Assembly (NCBI GenBank): GCA_902495525.1
Contig: CABUXL010000010.1
Location: forward strand, 1 to 60,431
Origin: an uncultured Collinsella sp.
GTDB lineage: Bacteria; Actinomycetota; Coriobacteriia; Coriobacteriales; Coriobacteriaceae
Reading direction: 5' to 3'
DNA length: 60,431 nt
The first letter of the stretch is position 1. Every line of letters starts with the position of its first letter. Of the stretch, positions 59,841 through 60,431 are shown piece by piece. A program made the position numbers and the translations under genes. Under the pieces are notes generated by a model. The model was not told the DNA's origin. It searched no databases and saw nothing but the letters and a program-made list of their open reading frames with translations.

Positions 59841-60431
59841 TTACAGGTCGCGGTAGTCGATCAGGCGAAGATCAGGTTGAAACTCAAGCCAAGTGCGAAG
59901 CTCGGGGTCGATCAGCGCATCGACTTCCTTGGTGCGGTCGGTCGTGAGCGAGCTGTTCTCCAGGATAAAACGATCGAGATAGCCCGGATGGCACACAAAG
60001 ACGACCGTCTCGCCGTCCACCATCTCGCGAACCGTCTGCATGATTGCCTCTTTGGGCTCGTAGCCCGGCTCCATCGAGCGCATCACCATGCGCAGATCAG
60101 TATCTCCGCAATGCACCACAGCCGCGGGGTCGAAGCTCGCCTTTTGCTCCTTAAGGCCCAGCTCCTGAGCAACCGCCGAGATCGCCCGGTTAAGGTTTTT
60201 GCTCATGACGGCATGGGCCTCAAAGTAATCGGGCTCGCGGCCCACGATCTCGACAAAGCGGTCATGCTGCGCGCGGATCTCGATGCAGGCCTCGTCGAAG
60301 TCTATCAACTCCTCGCCGCGCTTAAAATGATCGCGGAAGGTACGGCTGCTATGGAACTCGCCGTTCTCGTTGAGCATGCTCGGAATGAGCGCCGGGTCGG
60401 TACACGGCTTGCCCAGGCACACGTTGGTGTG
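59841..60431 (-). CDS. ChbG/YdjC-family carbohydrate deacetylase (truncated by window)
   Basis: Only the C-terminal ~196 residues are inside the window; the frame runs off the right edge (it continues as HTNVCLGKPC at the end). GKPC...IPSMLNENGEFHSS, the EPDYFEAHAVMSKN segment (conserved histidine) and MVDGETVVFVCHPGYLDR are ChbG/YdjC-like. These metal enzymes remove acetyl groups from chito-oligosaccharides or related sugars. The upstream half, including the first metal ligands, is missing here, so activity cannot be judged. Confidence 0.8.
   Translation of the reverse strand, partial: HTNVCLGKPCTDPALIPSMLNENGEFHSSRTFRDHFKRGEELIDFDEACIEIRAQHDRFVEIVGREPDYFEAHAVMSKNLNRAISAVAQELGLKEQKASFDPAAVVHCGDTDLRMVMRSMEPGYEPKEAIMQTVREMVDGETVVFVCHPGYLDRFILENSSLTTDRTKEVDALIDPELRTWLEFQPDLRLIDYRDL

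Noticed and set aside
1..60431. CRISPR array, prophage or IS element
   Set aside because: No regularly spaced direct repeats with spacers, no integrase, transposase or phage structural genes were found; only small palindromic elements.

Overview
This is a GC-rich, gene-dense bacterial chromosome segment. Its gene content points to a gut member of the Coriobacteriia (Actinomycetota), most likely Collinsella or a close relative. That placement is inference from overall gene style: a single-chain PurL with its own glutaminase domain, twin-arginine-type lipoproteins in a branched-chain amino acid ABC operon, an FAD lactate dehydrogenase with Etf, and a bacterial Elp3. No rRNA marker is present to prove it. 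I see no prophage, no insertion sequence with a transposase, and no CRISPR array.

Layout. 1-5.7 kb: the infC-rpmI-rplT operon (minus strand) with a structured leader, tRNA-Leu(CAA) with a broken copy of its 3' end, a transglutaminase-like protein, class II fructose-bisphosphate aldolase and an MBL-fold hydrolase. 5.7-11.4 kb: the (p)ppGpp enzyme Rel and a RecJ-RecQ-like fusion. 11.7-14.2 kb: a bile-acid/sodium-symporter-family carrier, a GalT/HIT-like protein and CutC. 14.4-20.7 kb: a complete branched-chain amino acid ABC transporter (livFGMH) with two paralogous binding lipoproteins. 20.9-29.0 kb: homoserine dehydrogenase, a BaiA-like short-chain dehydrogenase, a CPA2-type antiporter and PurL. 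29.0-38.2 kb: an EamA exporter, a membrane diguanylate cyclase, a KdgT-like permease, AzlCD, an HD hydrolase, and an LDH-EtfB-EtfA operon resembling electron-confurcating lactate dehydrogenase. 38.5-41.7 kb: five unassigned genes, four of them for exported or membrane-anchored proteins. 42.6-48.2 kb: a three-gene module of a TerB_N/TerB_C protein, a BrxD-like P-loop ATPase and an Lhr/BrxHI-like helicase. 48.3-60.4 kb: a spermidine-synthase-like methyltransferase-fold protein, Elp3, a DUF4097 protein with a membrane XRE regulator, a Trm9-like methyltransferase, TrmB, a Ski2-like helicase, a DUF2130 coiled-coil protein and a truncated ChbG/YdjC deacetylase.

The best candidates for an under-described system are the TerB-ATPase-helicase module, which looks like a nucleic-acid-processing or defence complex without the rest of BREX; the five-gene surface locus; and the clustering of Elp3 with a Trm9-like methyltransferase and TrmB, which suggests wobble-uridine modification of a type best known from eukaryotes. 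Intergenic space also holds several palindromic elements, some sharing a GGGACAG core, and a MITE-like 123-bp inverted-repeat element. Coordinates and start choices rest on reading frames and visible ribosome-binding sites; family names come from recalled motifs, not from database searches.
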